From Caprimulgus europaeus (Eukaryota > Chordata > Aves > Caprimulgiformes > Caprimulgidae): a DNA stretch of 64,000 bases. Numbering within the stretch: position 1 is the stretch's first letter; each line of letters opens with the position of its first letter. The translations under genes were made by a program, and so were the position numbers. Location of the stretch: positions 2,426,416-2,490,415 of the forward strand of contig OU015524.1 of NCBI GenBank assembly GCA_907165065.1, read 5' to 3'. Below the pieces are notes generated by a model. The model saw nothing but the letters and a program-made list of their open reading frames with translations, made no database searches and was not told the origin of the DNA. Below are positions 1 to 11,743 of the stretch, one piece after another.

Positions 1-2264
1 GTTGAAAAAGGCTTCTGTGAGAAGCTGTATTTCACCTCCCTGAGATGTAAAGCCCCTGTTTTCAGCTGGCTTTCTACAGGCTTGTGTGGTCTGCAGCTGG
101 AAATGAGAAGAACCAGTCTGCTGTATGGCCCTGGGAAGTGCCCTGTGAGGATCTAGATATCTCTGTGTGTGTGTCTTCATTAATAAATGCATTTACACAT
201 TTACTGTAGGTACAAATTACAACATTGTTTGCAATTATTCCTTCCTTCTGCTTCCTGCTGGAGCTCCCTTTCTTCACTTCTAACTTAACTCAAATTTCTT
301 CTTTGGCTGCAGTTTTTTCTTGTTGCTACCATTTTCCATTGTTTCCTGCTTGCCTCGGGCTTAGCTTTTTTCTGAGGAGTTATAATACAAAAGGTCTTGC
401 TGGTTTTGATTAAGTTTAGGAAGAAACTGGTGTTTCATCTTGAATTTCTGACTGAAATAGCTGTTTGATTATTTTAACCCTTCCATGTTCTGAAAGGCAA
501 CCTGGGAATTTGGCTGGAAGATCCACCAGGAGCAAAGGGTGTGCTTTTTTTTTTTGCCTTTGTGGAAAATTGCTAAATAATTTTGTCAAGTTATGGGTCC
601 AAAAATCCTTATCCACATCCTTCTTGTGGGAGAGGCTGGCAGAAACAGCTTTTGAAAATAGTATTTTCACTAAGAGCAAGGGATGTGTGGAATGATGAGA
701 TAGGTGAGTGGGTGTACACCTGAGGATAAGGGATGTGGGAAGGAGGGGGAATGAAGCTTGTATGGTCACATATGCACAAAAGAACCAGTTAGAGGGACTA
801 CTGTCTAAAATTTGCCATGACATACAGAAATTTTCTACATCTACTTTTCTGTATGGCCAACCCAAAGCTGTGCAGTTTGTTGCCAAGGTTGTTCCCTGCC
901 CTGGTCCAGAGAAAATTAATAACTATTAGCTGTGCCAGGATCTCACGTGGTTAAGACCTGCCTGATGTAGAGGTTTTTAACAGAATTACTAATATTGATG
1001 TGGAGGGAAATGCATGGTTGAAGACACCAGGAAAAACAGCAGATGAAGGGTTAAAGGAGTGGCATGGACTCATTGCTGCAGAGCCACCCCTTGTGTTCCA
1101 TGCAAATAACCAGAGGACAACTGAAGCCTTAGAGATAAGGTGAGGAGATGCTGACCAACAGGACTGAAGCTGTGAAATATCCAGATAAGGATAACAAAAG
1201 ACTGACTTTTGCCTGAAGCTCTTGAGGGGTGAGGCACACAATGGTAGAATCTGCTGCTAAAGGGTATGAAAGGAACATCCAAAAGTAAATGGAAGCCCAG
1301 GAGATGCTGTGATGGTGTTTTCCCATCTGCTTCCTGCTGCATACAGTTGTTCCTGGCCAGACTGAAGCATACAGGTCTGCTCATGTGAGTATGTTGAGTG
1401 GGTAGAATCAGTTTATTGCATTATTTTAAATAAAACTTGTATCTAATGTCTGTAAGGGCTTGTGAGGAGTTTTGTCCCACTAATTTTCTACAGTGATGGA
1501 ACTAAATGTTCCAGTTTTGCTAATGATTCATGTAGGAGGTGAGATATATGAAATATGAGGTGAAATGCCGTGTGATGGCATTTTCTATATACTCCAGTTG
1601 CCTTAAAAAAAAATACCTAGATAATTAGATTGCAAAATTCCAATGTTAAAGGAATATTCATGCCAAAGCCAGGCACTCCACTACTGCCAATTGAAGTTTA
1701 AGCTTTGTGTTGCCCTCTTGCAGGAAAGCCACAGCAATCAAAGTGTTTGCTGTGTTTTCATTTTCCCAATGCTCAGCTCAAGATGCCTGTTGCCTATTTG
1801 AGAGATGCATTAGATGCTGTCCATTGTCATTGTAGGTGACACTGCTGCATTTAAGCATAAAAAGTGCCATAAAAAGGCTATTAAAAAAGCCAGGCCACCC
1901 AAGTTACCAAGCAGGCTTTCTGCATGAGAGATTCTTGCTGACCTGGATGCTGCAGCTATAAAATGGAGTCAGAAAAAACTTGTGCTCTGTCTGCAACCCA
2001 GGTGCCTTGTCTCTGTTTCTGACCATGCTGGGTGGCCACGTGGGCTCTGCAAAATGGCCATCTATAGCCACCCAGGACTTACAGAGATCTCTGTTGTGCT
2101 GCTGTCAGTGCAAGGGGCTTGTTTCCTCCGTGCCTTTTGCTCTTTCTTAGGGGATTGTGGGGGGGAAAAACCTAAATGCTGATGAAGCAGTCAGAGATGA
2201 TAGTGGTGAGGGCAGAGAAAAGCTGTCTAGCAGGCTGATATGTCTGTATTTGTAAAATCAATAA
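1..2264. other. Left intergenic stretch, no gene recognised
   Basis: No open frame here starts at ATG, is long and is flanked by convincing splice signals, and no tRNA or known repeat was recognised. The block around 950-1390 can be read as a patchily open frame interrupted by several stops, which might be an old repeat or pseudogene remnant, but I cannot assign it. Confidence 0.4.
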
Positions 2265-2289
2265 GGATACAAAAGTGATGCTGGCCAAA

Positions 2290-2362
2290 AGGATCAGTTT
2301 TATGGTTGGACTTGATGATCTCAAAGATCTTTTCCACCTAAATCAATTCCCTGATTCTGTAC
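2290..2362 (+). repeat. CR1 LINE 3' tail fragment
   Basis: The stretch reads as the typical CR1 end: 'GGTTGGACTTGATGATCTCA', then a TCTTTTCCACCTAAAT stretch and a GATTCTGT tail. The 5' part is absent, as is usual for 5'-truncated CR1 insertions. It has diverged from the other copies and is probably old. Confidence 0.75.
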
Positions 2363-2365
2363 TGA

Positions 2366-4404
2366 ATGGATGCTGTTGGTTGTGTGTGACCCCTTTGGTG
2401 GCACAGAGGAGGACATGGGGGAGTCCTGTGAGCAGCAGCAGTGCCATGTGCTTGAATAAAATCTTACAAAAGGAAGATTTTCCAGCCATATCAATGGGTC
2501 CTTGTTCATCCCTGCTTGACTCTGGTACCTCCAATGCTAAACCAGTAAGTGAGAACATCTGGGGAAAATATTTTCTGTTGTTTGTCTCATGAAATTTAGT
2601 TTAAAGACAGAAGTGTATTGTCTTTTTTTTCTTCCCTTCCTCTCCTTCTCTCACAAGAGCGGGGCAGGGACTAGGTTTGTGTTACTTAAATATTTACAAC
2701 AATGTCCTTCATCTGGAGTTTAAGGAAAAGATTTGGTGCAGATTAAGTGGTGAATTTTAAAGTGGCAGCTGCCTTAAAGTCTGGTTGAAAATAAGTGGGT
2801 AGAGGAGTCCTCTTACTATTCTTGCTTTCTCAAACCTACAGAAATTTCCCTGTTGCCAAAGGGTGGATCTGTTTCTCTAACCATAAAAAGCAGATTTTCC
2901 ATCAGAAAATACCCAAAGGGGATTGCTAACACAGATCCTCCTCCCTTTGTGCCCATCCTAGTGTGCCTAGTCAAATCCCATCCCTTCTAGCAGCGTGGAA
3001 AAACTAATCCCTGGCACTGGAGGCACCCAGATTAACTGCTGCAGGATTAGGATGCTTGAGCTGTTGTTAAACCAGTGTATTTGGTTCTCAACACTTGCTG
3101 AACGTGGCCTGAAAGTGATTTCCAGTCAGGGTGCTGGCTCTTGTGTGCCAGTTTCCCTGACACATCAGGGAAAGCTGGAGTTAAAGCAAGTGACTGTAAA
3201 GGTTAAATGGGAGTGCTGAGTGTGCAGAATGCATTTTGGATTTGAACTGATCGTTGCTGCTGCTGGGAACAAAAGGCTTTGGTGGTCTGGTTGAGCTCCT
3301 GCCTCACTGGGGAGGTGTTCAGGGTGGCTGGCAGTTCAGTGTGGGTCAGAGCAAAGAGCTTCTGGCTTGGCCCTGGGATTGATGCTGGTGGCCTCATCTG
3401 GGATGAGGATTTGTATCTGTTGTCTCACATCTGCGTTTAGGACTCACATGGAGCTGCTTTTCAACTCTTCCCTGCCTGTGAGCATCCTTCAGCGTTGAGA
3501 GCTTCTCCTTTTCATAGACTATTTGATTTTGTGTTGCTTGGCTGGAGGTGAATATAATCCTGGCATGAGTTTTGTTCAACTGTTTGTGCTGATCTCCAAA
3601 TAAGAGGGAGAAACTCTGTTCTAGATAACACCAGAGTCTTCCTTGGTGAGGAAAAGTGCCTGCTAAATGGTTTTTCTGCTGCTTTGCTTTCTGAAGCTTC
3701 CTGTTAATCAGTGTGCTCCATTAAGTGGATGAGCTGCCCACAGATGAACTTGTCTCAGCTCCTGCACAGTGCAAAATGAGTTTATTCTGAAGGCAGGGCC
3801 TCCACAGTGATACTTTCAGGTAGAAAACAATTGGCTTCCACTTTGTGTTGAGGTTCAGACTGTCTGTGCTCAGAATGTCTTATTTCAGGTACTGGCAGGA
3901 GGGTTCATGTTTAAAAAAGCTCTTCCTCTTGTCAGCAGGGCATTAATTCCAGCACAAAGGCTGCTCACGCTAGCTCAGCACCTTGTAAACGCTCACACTG
4001 CTTTCTAGTGCATGTGTGAGTGACACCAGAGCTGTGGTCCCATTGCAACCAGTCCTGCTGTTGTGTGTGAACTGGTGTCCGAGGTGCACTGGTGCTGATG
4101 GAACACACCATGGTGCTGCAGGGAATGTGCATGGGGAGAGATGGGCATGGTAGATCTCTCCTTCTTGAAAAGCAACTTTTTTCCTATTTTTTTTTGTTTC
4201 CCTCTGGGAAATTACCAATGAGGTCTCTAAAGATAGACCTCTCTTGAAAGATTTTTGGTAGGACAGGTAGAGTATGTGAATTCCTCTTTGCTTTTCAATG
4301 GGAAACTACTGTGATGGTAAAATAACTGTTAGCTGGGAACTGTTTCCCTCTGTCATAACCCAGGTGAATACAAACTTAATGTCTGATTCAGAGCAGCTTG
4401 TCTT
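2366..4404. other. Intergenic stretch, nothing recognised
   Basis: About 2 kb of unique sequence. The short frames seen are not supported by splice sites, start context or recognisable protein similarity. Confidence 0.4.
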
Positions 4405-5147
4405 GTTGGTTGGACTCTATGATTGAGCAGCCCTGAGGAGAAGGACTTGGGAGTGGTGGGGGAGGAGAAGCTCAACACGAGCCGGCACCGTGCGCTCACA
4501 GCCCAGAGGCCAATCACCGTGTCCTGGGCTGCACCCAGAGCAGCGTGGGCAGCAGGGCCAGGGAGGGGATTCTGCCCCTCTGCTCCTGAGACCCCACCTG
4601 CAGTGCTGCCTCCAGTGCTGGGGCCACCAACAGCACAAGGACGTGGACCCACTGGAGCCAGTGCAGAGGAGGCCACGAGGGTGATGCCAGGGCTGGAGCA
4701 GCTCTGCTGTGAGGACAGGCTGAGAGAGTTGGGGCTGTTCAGCCTGGAGAAGAGAAGGCTCCAGGGAGACCTTCCAGTGGCCTCCCAGTACCTGAAGGGG
4801 CTCCAGGAAGGCTGGGGAGGGACTTTGGACAAGGGCAGGGAGTGACAGAACAAGGGGTGATGGCTTTAAACTGGAAGAGGGGAGACTGAGATGAGATGTG
4901 AGGAAGAAATTCTTTGGTGTGAGGGTGGTGAGACACTGGCCCAGGTTGCCCAGAGAAGCTGTGGCTGCTCCTCCCTGGAAGTGTTCTCGGCCAGGTTGGA
5001 TGAGGCTTTGAGCAACCTGGTCTAGTGGAAGGTGTCCCTGCTGCTGGCAGGGTGGTTGGGACTGGATGAGCTTTAGGGTCCCTTCCAACCCAAACCAGTC
5101 TGGGATTCTGATCTTCAAGGTCTTTTCCAACCAAAATGATTCTGTGG
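4405..5147 (+). repeat. CR1 LINE copy nested in an older CR1 tail
   Basis: A roughly 680-bp CR1 3' region (about 4425-5110) carries the hallmark segments 'GTGTCCTGGGCTGCACCCAG', 'GGCTGTTCAGCCTGGAGAAG', a GATGAGCTTTAGGGTCCCTT stretch and a GATTCTG end. On its left is the stub TTGGTTGGACTCTATGAT and on its right is ATCTTCAAGGTCTTTTCCAACC. Together these two flanks form the end of a second, older CR1 that the younger copy interrupted. Long frames on both strands here are CR1-derived and decayed, not host genes. Confidence 0.9.
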
Positions 5148-6224
5148 AAAGTACTGGACACTGGCTGTGTCGGAGTTGGTTCCAGTGATTTCATTCAGCA
5201 TTGGTGCTGAGTATCTTGGTTTCAAGACACATCCTGTTGTGAATGTGGATTGTGTCATGCTTCCCTTTGTAGCTGCAAACATTAACAGTTGTTTCTTGGC
5301 TGAAATGTGTATAAGTGCATTTATCACTCAGCTGACAATATAAATTTTGTTCCTCAACAGGCCAGCAAGGATATTTAACTAAAACCCAGGGGGAGGACAT
5401 GAATCTGAAAGTCCTTTCAGGGAAGAGACACTGGAAAGGCAAGGTGTTTGCTTTGAGTCTGACACTGGTATCTTAGAGCTGAGTGTTCCCACTTCTACCA
5501 ATGCTGTGCAGCCCAGTGAAGCAGGAGCTGGTCAGTTTAAACACATTTATCAGCCCTAAGTCCATTTCTCTGTACTTTACAAACATACTTTGGGGGATTT
5601 CCATAGAGCTACGTGATCAAATAATTTTGAATACTTTGTGCAAGGCCTGTGTTGCAATCTCTTCTGCAAAAATAACTTTTGAAGCACAGAATGTGAGCCT
5701 AAAGCTTCTGCCTGGCTTAGTGCAGCAAGAGGAGAAGGCCACTGCTATGGTAGCGCTGCCTCCAGTTATCTCACTGAAACAAGACGTGTGCATTGCGAAA
5801 TAATCATCAGGAATGTGAGACAGCAAAGTGTGTGGTGGTTCTCCCACTGGGACAACATTCCCTGCATGTGGAACTTGCTCTTGATTTAGATCAGCATGGA
5901 TCTAACTGGTCTGCTGTGGCAGATAAAATTGTATTACTTAAGGAATTTCAGACCACTTGGTGAAAACTTAATGTCTGACATCGTGCTGAGGTTGTTTGGA
6001 TCATTTGATGAGTGAAAACATATTTATGGTCCATTTTAGATAGAGAGAGATGTATGTATAGTGTATATATGCATATATAAGACATCATCCAGTGTGGAAA
6101 AAGTGCATTGTGGATTAAGATATACTAGGAAGAGAGGGCCATATGGTGTAAATACTGGTTCTGCTTGTCTTTCAGCCCAGACTTGCTGTCACAGTGCTTA
6201 TAGACTTGTGGCCTGGAGGGTGTA
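5148..6224. other. Intergenic stretch, nothing recognised
   Basis: Unique sequence with a short ATGTATATATGC-type AT-rich patch near 6050-6080. No gene or known repeat was recognised. Confidence 0.4.
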
Positions 6225-6527
6225 GAGAGGTGGAGGTTGGTCTGGTCAGCCAAGGAACAAGTGACAGGACAAGAGGAAATGGCCTCAAGTTGCACCAAGG
6301 GCAGTTGAGATGGGATGTGAGGAAGAATTTCTTTGCTGAAAGGGTTCTGAGGCATTGGAAGGGGTTGCCCAGGGCAGTGGTGGAGTCCCCATCCCTGGAG
6401 GGATTGAAGAGTCGTGTAGACACAGTGCTGAGGGACATGGGTCAGTCGGGGACTGGTCAGTGTTGGGTTAATGATTAGGCTTGATGATCTTAAAGATATT
6501 TTCCAATCAAGGCAATTCTGTGATGAC
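6225..6527 (+). repeat. CR1 LINE 3' fragment
   Basis: Diagnostic CR1 segments are seen in order: GACAAGAGGAAATGGCCTCA, GGAAGAATTTCTTTGCTGAA, GGGCAGTGGTGGAGTCCCCA, 'GGGACATGGGTCAGT' and the end 'GATGATCTTAAAGATATTTT' with AATTCTGTGATGA. This is a different, more diverged subfamily from the copy at 4425-5110. Confidence 0.88.
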
Positions 6528-7880
6528 AGCTTCTAGGGCATAGGGAGGAGAGTCCCTGTGTACACAGCTGGGGGATACACAAAGTGAAAAAGGAGAGAAA
6601 GAAGCTAATGCCACCACACTGAGCTCAGGCCTTGGGTTTCTTCAAGCAACAGGTTAGGTATGAGCAGTTCTTGTTTGTGATCAGTGTGTAGAGCATAACA
6701 TTGTCTGGTTGTTATGAAATAATCCTACATCATCACTTGGTTTCCTTATTGGAATACCTTCAAAAGGTGGATCTCAAACCTACACTGATAAGGTAGGGAA
6801 CAGCAGTGCTGGCTGGATGCCTTCCCCTTCTCCACAGCTGGCAAATCCATGCTCATGTAGGGTTTGTACCCCCATCCCAAAGGCCAAGGAAACCCCATGA
6901 TGTTTCTTCTAATGGGTGAGGGTAGATGTTGGTTTATTCACTGCCTTTGTTTGACATGAGGCTGTCCCCAGCAAGACTGTCTGCTTGGTAGGCACCTTAG
7001 TTGCTCAGGGTAAATAGCACTTTGGTGCTGAAGCATATTTTTCATTGGCTATAGTAGTTTAAATTTGAGGAGAAACCAGCAGAAATATAAAACACAAGGA
7101 GTGGATGTGGTGAGACTGCAGTCCTATAGCAGTGTCCTGGTTTTGCAGAGATGCAGATGGAGACTGATGAGCTGGTGTGGCTTGTCTGGTTCTGTGGGAC
7201 TGGCTTGCAGCAGGAGCAGGAGCCTTTCCTCTAGCTGAACAGAAATTTACCTATGGAATGTACTTGAAACTAGTATCTTTAAAAAAAAATGTGTATCTCT
7301 TGGAAAAGTCCATTTATCACTTCGAGTTCGGGGTTATCTTCTCATCTTTCCTTCCTTTCTGGTTCTGACATCAAGAAGGCTCTCTCTGGAGTTTCTAGAG
7401 TTCTTCAGATCTAGGAATTCTTCTAAGAAGCCCAGCTTTGAGGCCGGGTTTGGGGATTTTCAACAGACTGTGTGTTGGACCGCAAGGGATAGATGTGAAG
7501 TCTAAAAATACAGGGTTGCTATACATGTGCTTGTTGTGCAAGAGAAGTTACTCATATCTGTACAGTGTTTAATGCTGTAAATTACCCCCTGAGTGCCAAG
7601 TCCCGAGAGGAGCTGAGCTTTCAGCCCCTCTGGGGCTGCAGGAAGATGTGTAGCTGCTCGCAGGATCCAGACCTTGCTACGTGTTACATCTCCAGCTTCC
7701 CCAAACCCCAAATCCTGACTGTTCCTGCAAGTGTTTCCTCTGCCACTTAGGAACTGCCCCAGCTCTGATTTTTGTGATGAAATATTTTGCACTGGAGTGC
7801 TCGGTTTCCCTCCTCCTGGCAGAGATGAGGAAGGATGAAGCAGGCGGGAGTCCAAGAGCATGCTCTTGTTAGTTTTTATC
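6528..7880. other. Intergenic stretch upstream of the membrane-protein gene
   Basis: No gene was recognised. The sequence is unique as far as I can see and leads into the putative promoter starting near 7900. Confidence 0.4.
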
Positions 7881-7916
7881 TGCCAGCAAGCTGGGAGTGT
7901 GCACTGCTCTGGCTGT

Positions 7917-7990
7917 TATAAAAGGCCCTCGTTAAGTAATCACATTTCTCTTGCATAAGTGCTTGTTTTTGGGAGGCTTTAGCCAATCAG
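7917..7990 (+). promoter_or_regulatory. Putative promoter: TATA box and NF-Y CCAAT box
   Basis: TATAAAAGG is at 7917-7925 and AGCCAATCAG, a close match to the NF-Y consensus, is at 7981-7990. A consensus donor follows at 8170. The first coding exon starts only 6 nt before its ATG behind a strong acceptor, so an upstream untranslated exon is required, and this is the best candidate position. The TATA box predicts a start near 7947, whereas the usual NF-Y spacing would place it nearer 8050-8090. The sequence does not decide between them. Confidence 0.35.
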
Positions 7991-8169
7991 AGGCTGCAGC
8001 TCACGAATGGAAAGAGAGTCTAACTACCATGATTTTTTTTTTAATTATTAATCTACTGAAAGTTGTCTTAAAACTCTTTCGATAAGGTTTGAACGGTGGA
8101 GACTCCCCAGCGCCGGTGGTAGCTGAGCTACAGCTGTAAGACACTGCCAAAAAGCCTCTGTGGATCCTT
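7947..8169 (+). other. Putative 5' untranslated first exon of the TspO-like gene
   Basis: The 3' boundary is supported by the donor GGATCCTT|GTGAGTAA (GT at 8170-8171). The 5' end is not defined: 7947 follows from the TATA box and the true start may be about 100 nt further right. No frame joins in phase to the downstream ATG, so the exon would be non-coding. The intron to the acceptor at 9826 would be about 1.65 kb. Confidence 0.3.
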
Positions 8170-9832
8170 GTGAGTAATATTTCTGGTTCTTCTAAAGGGT
8201 GTTTGTGGCTGATAACTGCAGGCAGGGAAATGTTGCAGACATTTATTGCTGGTCATAAATTAGAGGGAAGCAGGAGGTGAGAGACAGTAGTGAAACTATT
8301 GACTGGGTTTAAAATAAGACTTTCCTCTGAGACTTCCATAAGCAAGTGTGGGTTTCTCTGAAGGTGTGTAATCAAGTCTCTTCCAAATATGCTAATAAAA
8401 AAAGAAGTGTGATGCAGAATTCAACTACAGGACTGTCAGGAGAACATAGATTTGGCCTGACAGTGAGATCAAAGCACCATCTAGTCCCATGTCCTGCTCT
8501 GGAGTGGCCAAAAGTCGATGTTCAAGGAAAGAATGTAAGAATAGAACAAGTGTACAGCAATTTTCCTCTCCTGTATTTTCCTGGCTTTCAGAAATCTGCA
8601 GGTCTGTTATTTCCTGAGTCAGATAGTATATCCTTAATAGTACAAGTGGATTTTTCTTTTCAGAATTTGCTAATTCAGTGTATCTGTTGAAGACAATAGG
8701 TTGTTTTGGGATTTGACTGATAGAAATCTAATTGGGATTTGATATCTTGAGTTAAATGAGTTCTTGCACATAGGATTTTCATTTTTTTTTAAAAAGGTGG
8801 TTTTCTGTTTAGATGGAACTGAAAAGGGAAGAGCTTGCATGGATTTACAAAAAACAGAATTTCCTCTCCCACTTCTTTGTGATGTGTCTGGATGCAGCTC
8901 AGTCCACGAACAAAGCCCGGAACTCTAAAACCAGCCACTGAAGTGGGGACTGGAATTTATTAGTTCAATGCTGAGCAGCTTGGAACAACTCAGTTATTTT
9001 TCCTGCCAACCCTGGAAGGCATTAAAGTGCCATTGTATAGAGATGGCAGCTCAAGTGCTGTGCTGTGAGGAGAAATAAAGCTGCTGCCTATAGTGTGGAT
9101 GCATGTACGCTTCCTCTTGCAGGTGGCACAAAGCTTTTCCGTGATAGAAAAATCCTGGAGTAATGGAGATCACTGGGGAGAGCTCAGGTCACTGCTTGCA
9201 AACATTGGGTTAAAAAAAAAAAAGTATTATGTAGGTTTTACAATCTATGAAGTCCTTGAGATCTGCTAAAGCATTGAAGTCTTACTTGCAGGCAGCAGAT
9301 GAGGAGGTAAGACCACTGTTAAAAGAAGTTACTTTGCAGGAGTTACAGGATTAGAGGAATTTGTGCAAAGCTATATTGAGCTAAAAGACTCTCGGCTGCA
9401 AAGCCAGACTTTAATGTGGTCATATTTTCTTCCCAAAGAGAGCAGAACAATAGGCCTGCTTGTTTCAGTATAAGTGCAATAGTGATGCAAGATAAGCTGC
9501 AATCCCTCTTTTTCACTTGCTTGGTGATTATTTAGACCTGAAAACCTTTGCAGTACGTATTTGAGTGATGCCTCTTGGACTGTGCAGCAAGGGATGGGTG
9601 GTGGCAGAGCAGGCTGCTCACTGGGCACTCTATGGCTTTCAATTCTGCACCCTAGCAAGACTGTCAAGAGGATGCAAGGCCTTTTATTTGTGGTGTTTTC
9701 ATAAGAACTAAAAAGTCAGCAAACTGGGGAATTTACAGTGTTATTTTTAAAACAGTCTCTGGGGCGTGGAACAAACCCGAGCCTACACGTTAGGATAGCT
9801 AAACAGTTGTTTCTCATTTGTTTTAGGGTAAA

Positions 9833-9938
9833 ATGGGTGCTATACACAAGCTGAAGTTGTTTGTGATGTTCCTGTCTCTGGCTGCTTTCGTGGTCATGGT
9901 GATACTGAATGCTGGAAATGCCACTGGGATATTCAAAG
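9833..9938 (+). CDS. Coding exon 1 of the TspO-like gene (residues 1-35)
   Basis: The acceptor TTTGTTTTAG ends at 9826 and the exon begins 6 nt before the ATG. It encodes a short basic N-terminus, the first membrane helix or signal anchor (FVMFLSLAAFVVMVIL), and the sequon NAT at residue 29. The donor AAAG|GTAATG leaves phase 1. Confidence 0.85.
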
Positions 9939-11700
9939 GTAATGCAAGCAAATTGTCTTTGTTCAGAGGTGGACCTCATACCTTCTATCATTTAATGATT
10001 TAATGATAGAAGGTGCCTTAGATGGGATAGATCTGTTTGTTTGCTTCTCCAAGTACACCTTGATCTGTGCAAGATGGAAGCAGCTGGTGCATCCTCCAGG
10101 TGTTACAGCTGGGTGCCTGAGCCCTATCCAGCTCCTTGAAATCCAAGTAAATAATGAACCTGGATCTAGCTGTGGGTGGAAAGCAGTCAGCTGCAGCAGA
10201 TGGCTTGTTTTTACTGAGGGCATCCTCTCCTCTCCCTCAGATCCACTGAGGTGTGGACTAAGCCCTGAGGAAGATTGCAGGGTGAGGGAAATCAACAGTC
10301 TTTCCCCATCCTTTGTATGTAGTAACACTTTTGCCTGCAATAACATTCCCCACTGCAGGTCTCTTCAGGACAACCCCTGGAAACATCTCAGCGAAGTACA
10401 GCACTGACTTCACACCAGCTGGCTGGACTTTTCTCATCTGGAATGTCATCTATGGCTGGCAGCTTTCCTGGCTTCTCTATGCCTTCTCAGGGATCTGGCG
10501 AAGGTATTTTCCCTGCTTACAGTATCAATCATAGAATCACAGACTGGCTTGGGTTGGAAGGGACCTTTCAGGATCATCTAGTCCAACCCCCTGCAGTGAG
10601 CAGGGACATCTTCAACCACATCAGGTTTTTCAGCGCCCCATCCAACCTGACCTTGAATATTTCCAGGGATGGGGCTTCTACCACCTCTCTGGGCAACCTG
10701 GGCCAGGGTTTCACCACCCTCATTGTAAAAATAAATAAATTAAACAACAACAACAACAAAAAATCTTCCTTACATCTAGTCTGAATCTCCCCTTTATTAG
10801 TTTAAAACCATCACCCTTGTCCTATTGCTAAAGGCCCTGCTAAAGATGAGGGACAGTGGCTCTTCCCTTCTGTAGTTCAGTTTCTTACCCCCTTTTCTAG
10901 GGTTTCTAGCAGAGTAACCTCACTGCCATTCCTCTTGGCATGCTGGAGCTCTGCTGAGTATCTTTTGGGTTCAGCATCCAAAGCTGGGAAGCAGTTTGGA
11001 GGGGTGTATGATCTGCTCTAATGTACAGACAGGTTACAAAGCACTTAAACTGTTCTGTGAGGCCTGGTTTCCACCAATTTGTGTCATCTCACAGAGTTAC
11101 CCTGTAGCTGCACTTCCCCACTGCTAGATGCTGAGAATCTGTGGGGGCAAAATTAATGAATTATGGAGCTAATGCTTTAAGTTAACTTGCTGTTAGAGAC
11201 CAGAGAATGTTGGGAAGTCTTTTTGGGTTTCTGAACTAGACTTGAAGCTTTTCCTGAGGTCTGAGAGATCAATAAATGTATCAAGCATTGGAACAGGCTG
11301 CCCAGGGCAGTGGTGGAGTTACCATCCCTGGAGATGTTTAAAAGCCATGTAGATGTGGTGGTTAGGGACATGGTTTAGTGGTGGACTCAGCAGTGTTGGG
11401 TTTACAGTTGGACTCGATCTTAAAGATCTTTTCCAACCAAAAGGATTCTGTGATTCTATCTGTAATATTCTGTGATGTCTTCTGTGGGGTAGACTCACAC
11501 TTCAGCTCTTCTGTCGGGGTGGACCATGAGCTGCTTAGTTTGAGTCTTGTGTATCTGCTGTTTTCACATGGCTTGTAAGAAGTTGGTCAGTTGATACTAC
11601 CCAACACTGACACTACCCAACACTGAAGGTTGAGGGAAGAATGAAGTGTGTATTTCTATAAGAGCAATCAAGTCCACATACATGTGTGTGCATGCACACA

Positions 11701-11743
<43 letters not shown>

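Noticed and set aside
4353..5194. Overlapping frames of 140-237 codons, also at 16589-16927, 44489-44892 and 46459-46833
   Set aside because: They lie in CR1 3' regions, recur with the repeats, and do not contain the reverse-transcriptase domain or an intact CR1 frame.
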